A DNA stretch of 64,000 nucleotides, taken from positions 1 through 64,000 of the forward strand of contig PDRJ01000029.1 in assembly GCA_002748065.1 (NCBI GenBank), in the 5' to 3' direction. The number at the start of each line of letters is the position of its first letter. Within the stretch, counting starts at the first letter, position 1. Origin of the DNA: Bacteroidota bacterium. Its GTDB lineage: Bacteria; Bacteroidota; Bacteroidia; Bacteroidales; BM520. Below are positions 8,097-17,061 of this stretch, piece by piece. Made by a program: the position numbers and the translations under genes. The notes under the pieces were generated by a model. That model did not search any database. It was not told the origin of the DNA and saw nothing but the letters and a program-made list of their open reading frames with translations.

Positions 8097-8153
8097 AGTC
8101 CACAAATTGGGGATGTTGCTGCTACTAACCATAAAACAGACAACTTGTGGACT
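8097..8153 (-). ncRNA. Candidate small RNA region (inverted repeat upstream of an orphan terminator)
   Basis: AGTCCACAA and TTGTGGACT form a 9 bp stem enclosing about 39 bases. It lies 43 bases upstream, in minus-strand sense, of the orphan terminator. Together they could be a small RNA of roughly 150 nt or more, but no convincing promoter is visible. Otherwise the 7795-8382 gap holds nothing recognisable. Confidence 0.28.
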
Positions 8154-8382
8154 AATAAGACACTTTGAGTTATCAAGACGTTGCCTACTCCACAAAAAAA
8201 ATAAACACACCACACAATTCAACCGCTTACCACTTACGAACTGTTCGAAAAATTATTCCCGCCAGTAAGAGCCTCTCCCCCTCCGGAAAAATAAAGGAAC
8301 ACTCTTTGTAGCTGTTAAAATTAACGTTGTATTTTATAACTACCGGAGGGGTGCAACGTTGTGTTAAAACGCAAGAAAAACA

Positions 8383-8390
8383 TATCTTTG
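8383..8390 (+). promoter_or_regulatory. -7 element TATCTTTG for the dapF operon
   Basis: Perfect TAnnTTTG with TTG at 8359-8361, 21 bases upstream. It lies downstream of the ORF-track start (8361), so that start cannot be used by this promoter. Confidence 0.7.
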
Positions 8391-8420
8391 TCACGCAATA
8401 AGATGCAGAAGGAGGAGGTC

Positions 8421-9239
8421 ATGAAAGAACGAACGATACAGTTTGATAAATACCACGGAGCGGGGAATGATTTTATCCTCATCAACAGCCAGGCGTTGCG
8501 TTTCTCCCTCTCTGAGGAAGAGATTGCCCTGCTGTGCCACCGGCGCTTTGGCATTGGTGCGGATGGCCTTATCATGGTAAGCAAAAGCAATCGTGCAGAT
8601 TTCGAGATGCGCTACTACAATGCCGACGGAAGAATCTCCTCCATGTGCGGCAATGGAGGAAGGTGTGTCGCAGCCTTTGCCTTCGAAAAAGGGCTTGCCG
8701 GAAAAGAGCAGCTTTTTGAGGGGCCCGATGGCCTCCACCGGGCAAAGATCACCCAACAGCAAGGAACGCAAAATCACTATCATGTGATGCTCCACCTCCG
8801 CAACATCAACACCATTCATCAGGGGCACGGCTACGCTACCCTTAACACCGGCTCTCCACACTACGTCACCTTCACCCACAACTTAGAGAGTATGGATGTG
8901 AAGAGCCAGGGGCGGAAAATTCGCCTCTCTTCGCAATTTGCCCCCCAAGGCATCAATGTAAACTTCGTGGAGGAGAAGAGTGGCAAGCTCTTTGTCAGGA
9001 CTTATGAACGCGGAGTGGAAAACGAAACCCTTGCCTGTGGCACGGGAGTCACCGCTGCGGCCATTGCCTGGGCCGAACAGAGGGGAGTCACTGAAGGCAA
9101 TATCCCCATCTTAACCAAAGGAGGAAATATGCAGGTAAGTTTCCGAAAAGAGGATTCCTCCTATACTGACATCATACTCTCCGGGCCGGCAGAAAAGGTC
9201 TTCGAGGGAGTTATCACACTTAAAAACCCAAAAATATGA
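8421..9239 (+). CDS. dapF: Diaminopimelate epimerase
   Basis: A 272-residue enzyme that interconverts LL- and meso-diaminopimelate, giving the peptidoglycan cross-linking residue and the lysine precursor. The two catalytic cysteines are visible in MCGNGGRC (Cys76) and ACGTG (Cys206). The N-terminal KYHGAGNDF and the NADG loop are also typical. The start at 8421 is preceded by GGAGGAGGTC, an unusually good Shine-Dalgarno sequence for this phylum, and lies downstream of the promoter. It is the first gene of an operon and overlaps the following GNAT gene by four bases (ATGA). Confidence 0.96.
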   Translation: MKERTIQFDKYHGAGNDFILINSQALRFSLSEEEIALLCHRRFGIGADGLIMVSKSNRADFEMRYYNADGRISSMCGNGGRCVAAFAFEKGLAGKEQLFEGPDGLHRAKITQQQGTQNHYHVMLHLRNINTIHQGHGYATLNTGSPHYVTFTHNLESMDVKSQGRKIRLSSQFAPQGINVNFVEEKSGKLFVRTYERGVENETLACGTGVTAAAIAWAEQRGVTEGNIPILTKGGNMQVSFRKEDSSYTDIILSGPAEKVFEGVITLKNPKI

Positions 9240-9766
9240 TAGGAAAAAAGACCCTGTTAAGAGCCGTAGAACCCATTGATATGGAAATACTTTACCGATG
9301 GGAAAACGACATGCAAATGTGGCATCTCAGTAATACCAAGACCCCGTTTAGCAAGCACCTTATGGAGCAGTATGTGATGAATGCCCAACAGGATATCTAT
9401 ACGGCCAAACAACTTCGGTTGATGATAGACACCAACGACGAGAACCCACGAACCATTGGCTGTGTAGACCTCTTCGATTTTGACCCCACCAACCGACGTG
9501 CAGGCATTGGCATCCTGATTGACAAAGAGGAACGAGGCAAAGGCTTTGGGAAAGAGGCGCTGGAGATCCTTATCGATTATGCCTTTAACACCCTCAACCT
9601 CCATCAGCTCTATTGCTCAATCCTGGAAAGTAACAAACAGAGTATTACTATGTTCCAAAACTTGGGTTTTCAAGAGAGTGGTCAAAAGAGAGACTGGACG
9701 CTGGTGGACGGAATCTGGCAAAACGAACACTTCCTACAACTTATGAAACGGGAAAAACTCACGTAA
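9236..9766 (+). CDS. GNAT family N-acetyltransferase
   Basis: A 176-residue acetyltransferase of the RimJ/SpeG-like Acetyltransf_3 type. The acetyl-CoA pyrophosphate loop is visible as RGKGFGKEALEIL, preceded by a beta-strand with AGIGILIDKEE, and NKQSITMFQNLGFQESG is the usual C-terminal alpha4 region. The start overlaps the dapF stop (ATGA) and the stop is four bases before mltG, so it is translationally coupled within the operon. The substrate (spermidine, a ribosomal protein N-terminus, or another amine) cannot be assigned from sequence. Confidence 0.85.
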   Translation: MIGKKTLLRAVEPIDMEILYRWENDMQMWHLSNTKTPFSKHLMEQYVMNAQQDIYTAKQLRLMIDTNDENPRTIGCVDLFDFDPTNRRAGIGILIDKEERGKGFGKEALEILIDYAFNTLNLHQLYCSILESNKQSITMFQNLGFQESGQKRDWTLVDGIWQNEHFLQLMKREKLT

Positions 9767-9770
9767 GCTT

Positions 9771-10796
9771 ATGCTTAAAAGAGGTCATATCATCGTCCTT
9801 GTGGTATTTTTAGGGGGGGTGATAGGTTCGGTGCTTTACGTGGCCTATCAAACAACCTTCGGATCTTCGGTGAACCGTTCCAAGGAGGAGAACCTGGAGA
9901 TTTTCATCCACCCTGAAGATACCTACGAAGAGCTGCTCGCCTTCCTTCAGGATAAAATCCGCAACCCGGAGCTCTTCAACCGGTTAGCAAAACACAAAGA
10001 GCTGCATAGGAAAATGAAAGCGGGCCACTACACCATCCCCCGTGGCACGAGCAACAACGAACTTATTAACCGCTTGTTAAGCGGAAATCAACAGCCGGTA
10101 AAGGTGAACTTCAACAGCCTGCGCACCCTCTCCTATCTGAGTAAAACGCTGTCAATGCAGTTGGAGCCAGACTCCATTGAGTTTATCACCTTCTTCCAGG
10201 ATAGCACCGCATTACAGCGTATCGGCATCCACATCGACTCACTCTACCGTTATCTTCTTCCCGACACCTATGAATTTTACTGGACTGCCACCCCGGAAGA
10301 TTTTATGGTACGCATGAAGAAGGAGTCGGAGCAATACTGGCTCTCCAAGAAGAACCAGGCTGCCCAAAAGAATCTCACCCCTTGGGAGGTGGTCACCCTT
10401 GCAGCCATTGTGGAGAGAGAAACCCTGAAAGATGACGAAAAACCCACCATTGCGGGGGTCTACCTAAACCGATTGAAGAAGAACATGAAGTTACAAGCTG
10501 ACCCCACGGTAGTCTATGCGGTAGGAGATTTCTCCCTTCGTCGGATTTTAAAAGTACACACCCGCACCGACCACCCCTATAACACCTACAAGCATAAAGG
10601 ATTGCCCCCCGGGCCCATCTGCGTCCCCTCCAAGACCTCCATCGAAGCTGTACTCAGAGCCAAGGATCACCCCTATCTCTATTTCTGTGCCAAGGAGGAT
10701 ATGAGTGGCTACCATAACTTTGCCAAGACCTACCGTCAACACAAAAAGAATGCACGTAAGTTCCAACGGGAGCTCAACAAAAAAGGAATAAAATAG
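9771..10796 (+). CDS. mltG: Endolytic murein transglycosylase
   Basis: A 341-residue YceG/MltG protein. One N-terminal membrane helix (about 7-27) anchors it. A LysM-like region follows (FIHPEDTYEELLAFL), then the catalytic domain with AAIVERET, where Glu215 aligns with the catalytic Glu of the family, and ADPTVVYAVG plus the C-terminal GLPPGPICVPS block. It cleaves nascent glycan strands in the periplasm next to the membrane and so limits strand length. Its place after dapF and before a phosphohexomutase makes this a cell-wall operon. Confidence 0.95.
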   Translation: MLKRGHIIVLVVFLGGVIGSVLYVAYQTTFGSSVNRSKEENLEIFIHPEDTYEELLAFLQDKIRNPELFNRLAKHKELHRKMKAGHYTIPRGTSNNELINRLLSGNQQPVKVNFNSLRTLSYLSKTLSMQLEPDSIEFITFFQDSTALQRIGIHIDSLYRYLLPDTYEFYWTATPEDFMVRMKKESEQYWLSKKNQAAQKNLTPWEVVTLAAIVERETLKDDEKPTIAGVYLNRLKKNMKLQADPTVVYAVGDFSLRRILKVHTRTDHPYNTYKHKGLPPGPICVPSKTSIEAVLRAKDHPYLYFCAKEDMSGYHNFAKTYRQHKKNARKFQRELNKKGIK

Positions 10797-10798
10797 CT

Positions 10799-12145
10799 AT
10801 GAAAGCCTTTAAAGCCTACGATATTCGAGGGGTTTGGAATCAGGACTTCCACCCCGAAGATGTCTACCGAATCGGATTTTACCTTCCCCGGTTGCTCAAT
10901 ACCAGGACCATTCTTGTGGGACGGGATGTCCGCACCAGTTCTCCAGAGATCTTTGAAGCGCTAACTCAAGGTATCACCGAGGCAGGAGCCGACGTGGACG
11001 ATATCGGCCTGGCCACAACCCCTCTGGTCTATTGGGCTACAGCCAAATATGGGTACCGTGCCTCTGTACAGATCACGGCATCCCACAATGCAGCGCCCTA
11101 CAATGGCCTGAAGATCTCACGAGAGGATGCCCAACCCGTGGGATACGACAGCGGGCTCAGGCAGTTGCAGGAGATGATCCAACAAAAACCGGTACCAGTA
11201 TCCCCAAAGGGCTGCGTCAGGGAGCGTCCTCTCTACGCCCCCTACATGGACTTTCTGGCGACCTACCAAACCGACCTCTCCAACCTGAAGATCAGCATGG
11301 ATCTTTCCAATGGGATGGCCGCACTTTTCGCCCGCAAACTGTTCGGAGATCAGGTTCAATACCTGTTTGAAACGCTGGATGGGAGCTTTCCCAACCATGC
11401 CCCCAACCCATTGAATCCGGAAAACATCCTCCCTTTGCAGGCGCATGTTAAAGCCCATCACAGCGACATCGGGGTCATCTTTGACGGAGATGCCGACAGG
11501 GTCATGTTTGTGGATGAGCAGGGAGCCTTTATCTCACCGGATCTGATGATTGCGGTGCTGGGCCACCATTTCCTAAAGGGGAATACCAAGGCCAAGGTCT
11601 TGCAAGATATCCGCACCTCAAAGGCGGTGGGGGAATATTTGGTTCCCAAGGGAGCAGAGATGACGATGTGGCGTGTGGGAAGAGCCTATGCAGCGCTTAA
11701 ACTCCGAGAGATCGACGGACTTTTTGGCGGCGAATTGGCCGGCCATTACTACTTTAAAGACTTCTACTACAGTGATTCCGGACTTATGGCAGCGCTCCTA
11801 CTGTTGGGCATCTTCGCGGAAGAGAAGCGACAAGGGACCACCGTATCACAGCTTATCAAGCGCATCAGCCACTATCACAACAGTGGGGAGATCAACTTCA
11901 AGATAGCACAGAAACAGGAGGCCATGGAGGCTGTGGTAGCACACTTCCGCACTCAGACACCCCCCTCGGCGCTGTACGATTTTGATGGATACCGCCTGGA
12001 ATATCCCGGTTGGTGGCTCAATATCCGACCTAGCAACACAGAACCCTACCTCCGCTTTCTTTGCGAAGCAAAAGAGGAACATACCCTAAAAGATATCATT
12101 TCTCAAGTGAGGGCGATTATCGAAAAGATGGGAGGGGCTTCATAA
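10799..12145 (+). CDS. Phosphomannomutase/phosphoglucomutase
   Basis: A 448-residue alpha-D-phosphohexomutase. The phosphoserine loop TASHNAAPYNG carries Ser95. The Mg-binding DGDADR is at about 229-234, the sugar-binding loop is GGELAGHYYF, and the C-terminal phosphate-binding loop is RPSNTEPYLRF. It interconverts hexose-1-phosphate and hexose-6-phosphate for surface glycan precursors. The GELAGH loop and overall length fit the PMM/PGM (AlgC/ManB) group rather than GlmM. It starts two bases after the mltG stop, the last gene of the dapF operon, and converges on an M48 protease gene. Confidence 0.9.
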   Translation: MKAFKAYDIRGVWNQDFHPEDVYRIGFYLPRLLNTRTILVGRDVRTSSPEIFEALTQGITEAGADVDDIGLATTPLVYWATAKYGYRASVQITASHNAAPYNGLKISREDAQPVGYDSGLRQLQEMIQQKPVPVSPKGCVRERPLYAPYMDFLATYQTDLSNLKISMDLSNGMAALFARKLFGDQVQYLFETLDGSFPNHAPNPLNPENILPLQAHVKAHHSDIGVIFDGDADRVMFVDEQGAFISPDLMIAVLGHHFLKGNTKAKVLQDIRTSKAVGEYLVPKGAEMTMWRVGRAYAALKLREIDGLFGGELAGHYYFKDFYYSDSGLMAALLLLGIFAEEKRQGTTVSQLIKRISHYHNSGEINFKIAQKQEAMEAVVAHFRTQTPPSALYDFDGYRLEYPGWWLNIRPSNTEPYLRFLCEAKEEHTLKDIISQVRAIIEKMGGAS

Positions 12146-12194
12146 AAGATGGATGGCACCGTACGGTTTTAAAGGACTCACGTTATAGAGAGCC

Positions 12195-13049
12195 TTACAT
12201 TTTAACTGTTTTCCGTTTCCGCGAAGCTCCCTTGGGGCGATTGTTTCCCTTTTTATAGTAACGCATTGCTTCGGGAAGATGCGATTTTATGGCTTCTATC
12301 CTTTTGCGGTCAGAGGGATGGGAAGAGAGCAGTTCCGGCACATTTGTCCCCGAACCGGCAGCGGCCATACGCTCCCAGAAGGAGACTGCCAGCGAGGGAT
12401 CATAACCGGCCTTAGCCATCAGAATCATACCTATTTTATCCGCCTCATACTCATGCTTCCGCGAATAGGCCAACGACCCTAACGTAGAGCCAATACCATA
12501 GGAGGTCAAAAAGATCTGCTGGGTCATCTCCGGCTTCTCCTGAAGAGCCATAGACAAAGACATCCCCCCCAATTGCAGCGCCAATTGCTGACTCATCCGT
12601 TCATTCCCATGACGAGCCAGAGCGTGGGCTATCTCATGCCCCATCACCACGGCGATACCGCCATCATCCTTACATATGGGCATAATTCCCGTGTAAAAGA
12701 CCACCTTTCCCCCGGGCATACACCAGGCATTCACCAATTTATCCTCCACCAGATTAAACTCCCATTGGAAGTCATCAATACGGTCTGCCATCTTATTCTC
12801 ACGCAAGAAATCATCAACGGCCTGAGCAATATTCCCGCCCACACGTCGAATTTGCTGAACGCCCTTGTCGTTGGAAGGCTTTGCCGGGTTCTGTTTTAAG
12901 AAATCTCCGTAAGAGGCCAGGCTCATCTCCATCATCATCGATTTTGGAAGAAGGTTCACCTGTTTTCGATTGGTAAAGGGAACCGTTTTACAAGAGACAA
13001 ACGATACCACGAACAGAGATATCATGAAAAAATGAACGAGTGCTTTCAT
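12195..13049 (-). CDS. M48 family metalloprotease, lipoprotein
   Basis: A 284-residue protein with a lipoprotein signal ending in FVSC (Cys20), so it is probably anchored in the outer membrane or periplasmic face. The zinc motif HEIAH lies in VMGHEIAHALARHG, and the third ligand region is RKHEYEADKIGMILMAKAGYD. This layout is that of LoiP/BepA-like quality-control peptidases without a TPR region. The start MKALVHFF is chosen because the longer ORF-track start coincides with the transcription start expected from the promoter at 13123-13130. The C-terminus is basic (ASRKRKTVKM). Confidence 0.9.
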   Translation of the reverse strand: MKALVHFFMISLFVVSFVSCKTVPFTNRKQVNLLPKSMMMEMSLASYGDFLKQNPAKPSNDKGVQQIRRVGGNIAQAVDDFLRENKMADRIDDFQWEFNLVEDKLVNAWCMPGGKVVFYTGIMPICKDDGGIAVVMGHEIAHALARHGNERMSQQLALQLGGMSLSMALQEKPEMTQQIFLTSYGIGSTLGSLAYSRKHEYEADKIGMILMAKAGYDPSLAVSFWERMAAAGSGTNVPELLSSHPSDRKRIEAIKSHLPEAMRYYKKGNNRPKGASRKRKTVKM

Positions 13050-13122
13050 AGAGAAGGTTTTTATTTCAACAACTAGTGCCAACAGCTCTATCGAAGAACG
13101 ATAAAAATACTGTATCAAGACT

Positions 13123-13130
13123 CAAAGATA
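13123..13130 (-). promoter_or_regulatory. -7 element TATCTTTG for the M48 lipoprotein gene
   Basis: Minus-strand TATCTTTG with a TTGG about 17 bases upstream. It supports translation from 13049, not 13118. Confidence 0.6.
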
Positions 13131-13193
13131 AAATTTTTTCTCAACCCCAACGTTATTACCCTAGCTTTTACCATCACCATTGCCATTAACGCC

Positions 13194-13814
13194 GTGAACT
13201 ATATCCACTCCATAGCAGCAAATATGCAGCAGCCTCTCCCCGGAGAGAGGGCTCATGAGGAGATGGCTCCCGACTTTCGAGAGAGGATGCTGAAAGAGGG
13301 GCTGCACACCGCCCCTCCTATTCCATCAGCGGTGCTAATCCTACTGTACAAGAAAGAGGGGGAGTGGCATATTCCCTTTATCCGACGCGTAGTTGACAAC
13401 CGGGCACATAGCGGACAGGTCTCTCTTCCGGGAGGACGGAAAGAGCAACGAGACTACGACCTAAAGGCCACCGCAATGCGGGAGACCCGGGAGGAGATTG
13501 GCATCCCCCACGAGAAGATCAAAGTGATGGGAACGCTCACCCCTCTCTACATCCCCATCAGCAACTTTCTTGTAACCCCCTATGTGGGCTTCCACACCGG
13601 AGAGAACCTCTCTTTTATCCCCTCTCCCAAGGAGGTCTCCTACATCATTGAAGCCCCGGTAACGATGCTTATGGATACCACGAACAAAATCACCTATCCC
13701 GTTGAGAAAGAAACTATTGCGCCTGCTTTTCGCATCCATAACGAAGTTATATGGGGAGCCACTTCGATGATTATCAATGAATTAATCCATCTCACCCGAC
13801 ACAAAACAGTATGA
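13194..13814 (+). CDS. Nudix hydrolase, CoA pyrophosphatase type
   Basis: A 206-residue Nudix protein. The Nudix box is complete: GGRKEQRDYDLKATAMRETREEIGI matches GX5EX7REUXEEXGU in spacing (quoted in parts: SLPGGRKEQ and RETREEIGI). The preceding HSGQVSLPGGR is the feature of the NudL/PCD1 coenzyme A diphosphatase subgroup, which splits CoA into 3',5'-ADP and phosphopantetheine. It is monocistronic between two unrelated genes. Activity on other dinucleoside polyphosphates cannot be excluded. Confidence 0.9.
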   Translation: MNYIHSIAANMQQPLPGERAHEEMAPDFRERMLKEGLHTAPPIPSAVLILLYKKEGEWHIPFIRRVVDNRAHSGQVSLPGGRKEQRDYDLKATAMRETREEIGIPHEKIKVMGTLTPLYIPISNFLVTPYVGFHTGENLSFIPSPKEVSYIIEAPVTMLMDTTNKITYPVEKETIAPAFRIHNEVIWGATSMIINELIHLTRHKTV

Positions 13815-13864
13815 CACCCGTAAGAAATAATCCCATTCCGTAACCTTAACAGCCTTAGATTTCC

Positions 13865-13872
13865 TAATTTTG
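13865..13872 (+). promoter_or_regulatory. -7 element TAATTTTG for the AlbA_2 gene
   Basis: Perfect TAnnTTTG only eight bases before the ATG at 13881, implying a very short leader. Confidence 0.5.
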
Positions 13873-13880
13873 CCGCCATC

Positions 13881-14519
13881 ATGAGTCATTACATCAAAAA
13901 CCTTATTCAGGAGGGCGAGCACCAGCAGTTGGATTTCAAGTACGAGATCTCCGACTCGCAGAAGATTGCCCGAAGCCTTGTGGCCTTTGCCAACACGGAT
14001 GGAGGAAGACTTTTGGTGGGGGTGAAAGACAATGGAATGATCTCCGGGGTTAAAAGTTCAGAAGAGTACTATATGGTGGAGACGGCGGCTACGCTCTACA
14101 CCAAACCGGAAGTCCCCTTTACCACCCGAAAATGGACCGTAGAGGGAAAGACCGTCGTGGAGGTCATTGTACATCCCCGCCATGGAAAACCCCACAAGGC
14201 TCCCGATAAAGAGGGTAAATTTAAGGTCTTCGTTCGGGTAAAAGACCAGAACCTCTTAGCCAATGCCGTTTTACTGAAGTATTGGCAACGCAAAAGTCAG
14301 GAGAGGCCCGAAGGGGTTTTTATCCACTATACGGAGAAGGAGAATCTACTCCTGAAGTACCTTGAAGAGAACGGCTCCATCACCTTAAGCAAGCTCATCA
14401 AGCTCACGGGGCTCAACAAGCGCAAAGCGGAAGCCCTACTGGTAGACTTTATGCTCTTGAACATCATTGAGATGACCCTCACAGAGCGCTCCACCTTTTA
14501 CACCATAAAGGATATGTAG
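13881..14519 (+). CDS. AlbA_2/Schlafen-type putative DNA-binding or ATP-binding protein
   Basis: A 212-residue protein. Residues about 10-125 form an AlbA_2 (divergent AAA-4) domain, with QQLDFKYEISDS, ARSLVAFANTDGGRLLVGVKDNG and the later FVRVKDQN block. The C-terminal 60 residues resemble a winged helix (SITLSKLIKLTGLNKRKAEALL), consistent with nucleic-acid binding. Such proteins are often called ATP-binding, but no classical Walker motif is visible. The gene follows its promoter with an almost absent leader. No toxin or defence partner adjoins it, so a housekeeping regulator is as likely as anything else. Confidence 0.75.
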   Translation: MSHYIKNLIQEGEHQQLDFKYEISDSQKIARSLVAFANTDGGRLLVGVKDNGMISGVKSSEEYYMVETAATLYTKPEVPFTTRKWTVEGKTVVEVIVHPRHGKPHKAPDKEGKFKVFVRVKDQNLLANAVLLKYWQRKSQERPEGVFIHYTEKENLLLKYLEENGSITLSKLIKLTGLNKRKAEALLVDFMLLNIIEMTLTERSTFYTIKDM

Positions 14520-14575
14520 GGGCTGCCGGAGAGGCTTGGAAAATGAACCCTTGCAACGTTGTATTTCGCAATAAC

Positions 14576-14656
14576 TAGTGCCTGTCCATAAAGTCAGCGT
14601 TTTGAGCAGCGGCTGTATAGAAAGTTCGAATTCGAGGCTTGCAAAGGCTGAAATAG
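14576..14656 (-). repeat. Dispersed MITE-like repeat, copy D (truncated, inverted)
   Basis: Begins with TAGTGCCTGTCCATAAAGTC, the complement of the family right end, and stops abruptly after the GGCTGAAATAG core. The left half is missing, and the break is five bases from the stop codon of the minus-strand gene. It is the only copy in this orientation. Confidence 0.8.
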
Positions 14657-14661
14657 AAAAT

Positions 14662-15639
14662 CTACTTGTCAATAACGTATTTTAACGTGAACATCTGTTG
14701 ATGATTAAGCTGCTCCCAATTAATAACATGAAGCGAATACGTAAAGCTTGCTTTTACCTTTTTATAGCTAATAAGGTGCCAAATAATATCGGTTCTTGAG
14801 TAATCTTTATTTTTGTAAAGAGGGTCGCCCAGCATAAGAGCATGTTCTCCCCCTTTATGTAAGATACTTTTCAAAGCATAATGCTTGTATTTTCCATAAA
14901 TCTCGGTAAATAAACTTGTTTTAAAATGGAATCTATCGGTTATTCCGCGATCTTTATGACTGGATGATAAGAGTCCTGTTTTAAAGTATCCGTAAAAATC
15001 ATTATTACGGGAGGTTTCAACGCCTAATAACAAACTAACGCCAATATAGTCGTTGATGTAGTCGTTAGGGATTCTGATTTTAGGTCTCATGCTGTGTACT
15101 ATCATAAAGGTATTTTCGACAAATAGGTGATTATAACCCCATTTACCGTTGGTAGCAAGCATAAATTCTTCTCTTTGAACATTTGTTTGTCGTGTTAGCC
15201 AATCAATAAAAATATTCTGAAAACCCCAATCACCTTTCTTTTCAAGCATTATACCCTCTATATTGGGCTGATAGTACAACACTAAACGTTGAAGCATTGC
15301 AAGAGGAAGGTTTGTGTGTTTTCGACGAGGAAAAGAGCCAAACAAAAAAGAGGTATTGTGATTTTTATATTCGTAGTAAAGCGTTAGTTGTGGTTTTAAC
15401 GCGTCAAAATTGTTACCAAACTCTATCAAATGGCTCATTCCAACTCGCATTCGGTGATTTTCTTTTTTTAACCCTACTTCAAAAGCTCCTCGTGCACCAA
15501 AAATTGTTTGTGGTTGAGCAAACAGAGGATCAAACTCTCGGTTGTCACCAATTCCATCAAAATCAAACTGATATTCGATTTTTTGCGCTTGTGAAAAGAA
15601 CGAGAAGAAGATGAATAAGATGAATAATAATCGGGGCAT
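14662..15639 (-). CDS. Secreted protein of unknown function, probably outer-membrane beta-barrel
   Basis: A 325-residue protein that I do not recognise. It starts with a clear signal peptide (LLFILFIFFSFFSQAQ). The rest alternates short aromatic and hydrophobic strands (LTLYYEYKNHNTSFLFGSF, FYGYFKTGLLSSS, KVKASFTYSLHVIN) typical of a beta-barrel or porin-like protein, with no T9SS sorting domain. Its sequence is visibly more AT-rich than the flanking aroC and Nudix genes, which may reflect recent acquisition. The 3' end lies beside truncated repeat D. It has no operon partner; the next minus-strand gene upstream (aroC) ends 81 bases away. Confidence 0.6.
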   Translation of the reverse strand: MPRLLFILFIFFSFFSQAQKIEYQFDFDGIGDNREFDPLFAQPQTIFGARGAFEVGLKKENHRMRVGMSHLIEFGNNFDALKPQLTLYYEYKNHNTSFLFGSFPRRKHTNLPLAMLQRLVLYYQPNIEGIMLEKKGDWGFQNIFIDWLTRQTNVQREEFMLATNGKWGYNHLFVENTFMIVHSMRPKIRIPNDYINDYIGVSLLLGVETSRNNDFYGYFKTGLLSSSHKDRGITDRFHFKTSLFTEIYGKYKHYALKSILHKGGEHALMLGDPLYKNKDYSRTDIIWHLISYKKVKASFTYSLHVINWEQLNHQQMFTLKYVIDK

Positions 15640-15720
15640 TATTACAACATTTTTGAATATTTAAAAAGCAGCAATGCAGATTGTGGATCCTCCTACGGCG
15701 GGGCCCCTCTCCTCTCAGGG

Positions 15721-16818
15721 CTACTGGGAAATGTAGTGCCGGTTTATTGTTTGTTGCTGCAGAAGGTCAGCCACTGCAAGGCTCACCATGGCTTCAACCA
15801 CGGGAACCACACGGGGTGCCACACACACATCATGCCGCCCCTTGATGGCAAGATCTACGGCTTTACCATCGTGGTCCACCGTATGTTGTGGTTTCTTGAT
15901 AGAGGATACCGGTTTAACGGCTGCCCTCAACACGATATCCTCCCCTGTGGCGATACCCCCGGCCACCCCTCCGGCGTTATTGGTTACCGGAGAAATCTTA
16001 CCCCGGTCATACTGAAACGGGTCGTTATGTTCACTCCCCCTCATCGCAGCGGCGGCAAAGCCTCTCCCCATCTCCACACCTTTGATGGCAGGAATACTCA
16101 TCACCGCTTGGGCGATCACCCCATCCAGTTTGGCAAAAACCGGCTCTCCCACCCCCACGGGACAATGCTTCACCACACAGGTGACGACGCCCCCCACCGA
16201 GTCACCCTCACGGGCAACCTGATCCAACAGGGCCTCCATAGCCTGAGAGGTAGCACTATCGGGACAGCGGACTGCCGAGGCTTCTATCTCCCTCAGGGGG
16301 TAATCATAACGCTCACCCGGCATAACAATTCCACCGATGTTATGCACAAAAGCATACACCACCACACCATGGCGTTGCAAGAGCATTTTGGCCAAGGCAC
16401 CCGCAGCTACACGAGCCACCGTCTCTCTGGCCGAGGCCCGTCCACCCCCTCGGGCATCCCGAAATCCATACTTCTTATCCCAGGTATAATCGGCATGGCC
16501 AGGCCGATAGACACGCGAAAAAGAGAGGTAATCGGAGGAGCGCTGATACTGATTCCTTATGAGGAAGGCGATGGGTGTTCCCAAGGTAATACCATCCAGT
16601 ACGCCGCTCAAGATTTCCACCTCATCAGCCTCTTTACGAGCCGTCTCGAAGGATTGACCGCGGGGTCTTCTTCGCTGCATCTCTCTCCGCAAGAGCGCAT
16701 AATCCACAGGAATCCCCGCGGGAAAACCGTCAAGCACACCGCCCATGGCCACCCCATGCGACTCCCCAAACGTCATTAATCGAAGTTGTGAACCCAATAA
16801 AGAACCTCCCATAACCAT
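15721..16818 (-). CDS. aroC: Chorismate synthase
   Basis: About 365 residues. It converts 5-enolpyruvylshikimate-3-phosphate to chorismate using reduced FMN, the last step of the shikimate pathway. Signature blocks are TFGESHGVAMGGVLDGFPAG near the N-terminus, DARGGGRASARET in the middle, and SEHNDPF and the NNAGGVAGGI loop. Translation is set at MVMGGSLLGSQLRL because the family has about a dozen residues before TFGESHG; the next Met, two codons later, is equally possible. The ORF-track start (16932) lies upstream of the -7 element at 16889-16896. Isolated gene. Confidence 0.93.
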   Translation of the reverse strand: MVMGGSLLGSQLRLMTFGESHGVAMGGVLDGFPAGIPVDYALLRREMQRRRPRGQSFETARKEADEVEILSGVLDGITLGTPIAFLIRNQYQRSSDYLSFSRVYRPGHADYTWDKKYGFRDARGGGRASARETVARVAAGALAKMLLQRHGVVVYAFVHNIGGIVMPGERYDYPLREIEASAVRCPDSATSQAMEALLDQVAREGDSVGGVVTCVVKHCPVGVGEPVFAKLDGVIAQAVMSIPAIKGVEMGRGFAAAAMRGSEHNDPFQYDRGKISPVTNNAGGVAGGIATGEDIVLRAAVKPVSSIKKPQHTVDHDGKAVDLAIKGRHDVCVAPRVVPVVEAMVSLAVADLLQQQTINRHYISQ

Positions 16819-16888
16819 TGTATTTAGTCTCTGCAAGAAAACACCACTTCGAAAGTTGATCATTTTCTTGCCCTCGCTATTGAGCCCC

Positions 16889-16896
16889 GAAGATAC
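16889..16896 (-). promoter_or_regulatory. -7 element TATCTTCG for aroC
   Basis: Minus-strand TATCTTCG, one mismatch to TAnnTTTG. It excludes the longer ORF-track start of aroC. Confidence 0.4.
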
Positions 16897-17036
16897 ACAA
16901 TTTGTAGGATCGTGCGGAAAAACGATCCTCATTGATCGCCTATTTCAACCGTTTATACGGATATCGGTACAATGAAGCCATGAATTAGGAGAGAGAAGAT
17001 AAAAATAAGACATCCCCCAATTCCACACATTTTTGT

Positions 17037-17044
17037 AACTTCGC
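17037..17044 (+). promoter_or_regulatory. -7 element TAACTTCG for the aminotransferase gene
   Basis: One mismatch to TAnnTTTG, 17 bases before the ATG. Confidence 0.4.
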
Positions 17045-17061
17045 CCAAAAATCGTCCAATT

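Noticed and set aside
13881-14519. Defence-system (Schlafen/AlbA) interpretation of the AlbA_2 gene
   Set aside because: No nuclease, helicase or other defence gene is adjacent and the gene stands alone between housekeeping genes.
15736-16779. A 347-codon plus-strand ORF, the longest non-assigned ORF in the window
   Set aside because: It is exactly antisense to aroC, whose protein signatures are unmistakable; its translation is His/Pro-rich without any family feature.
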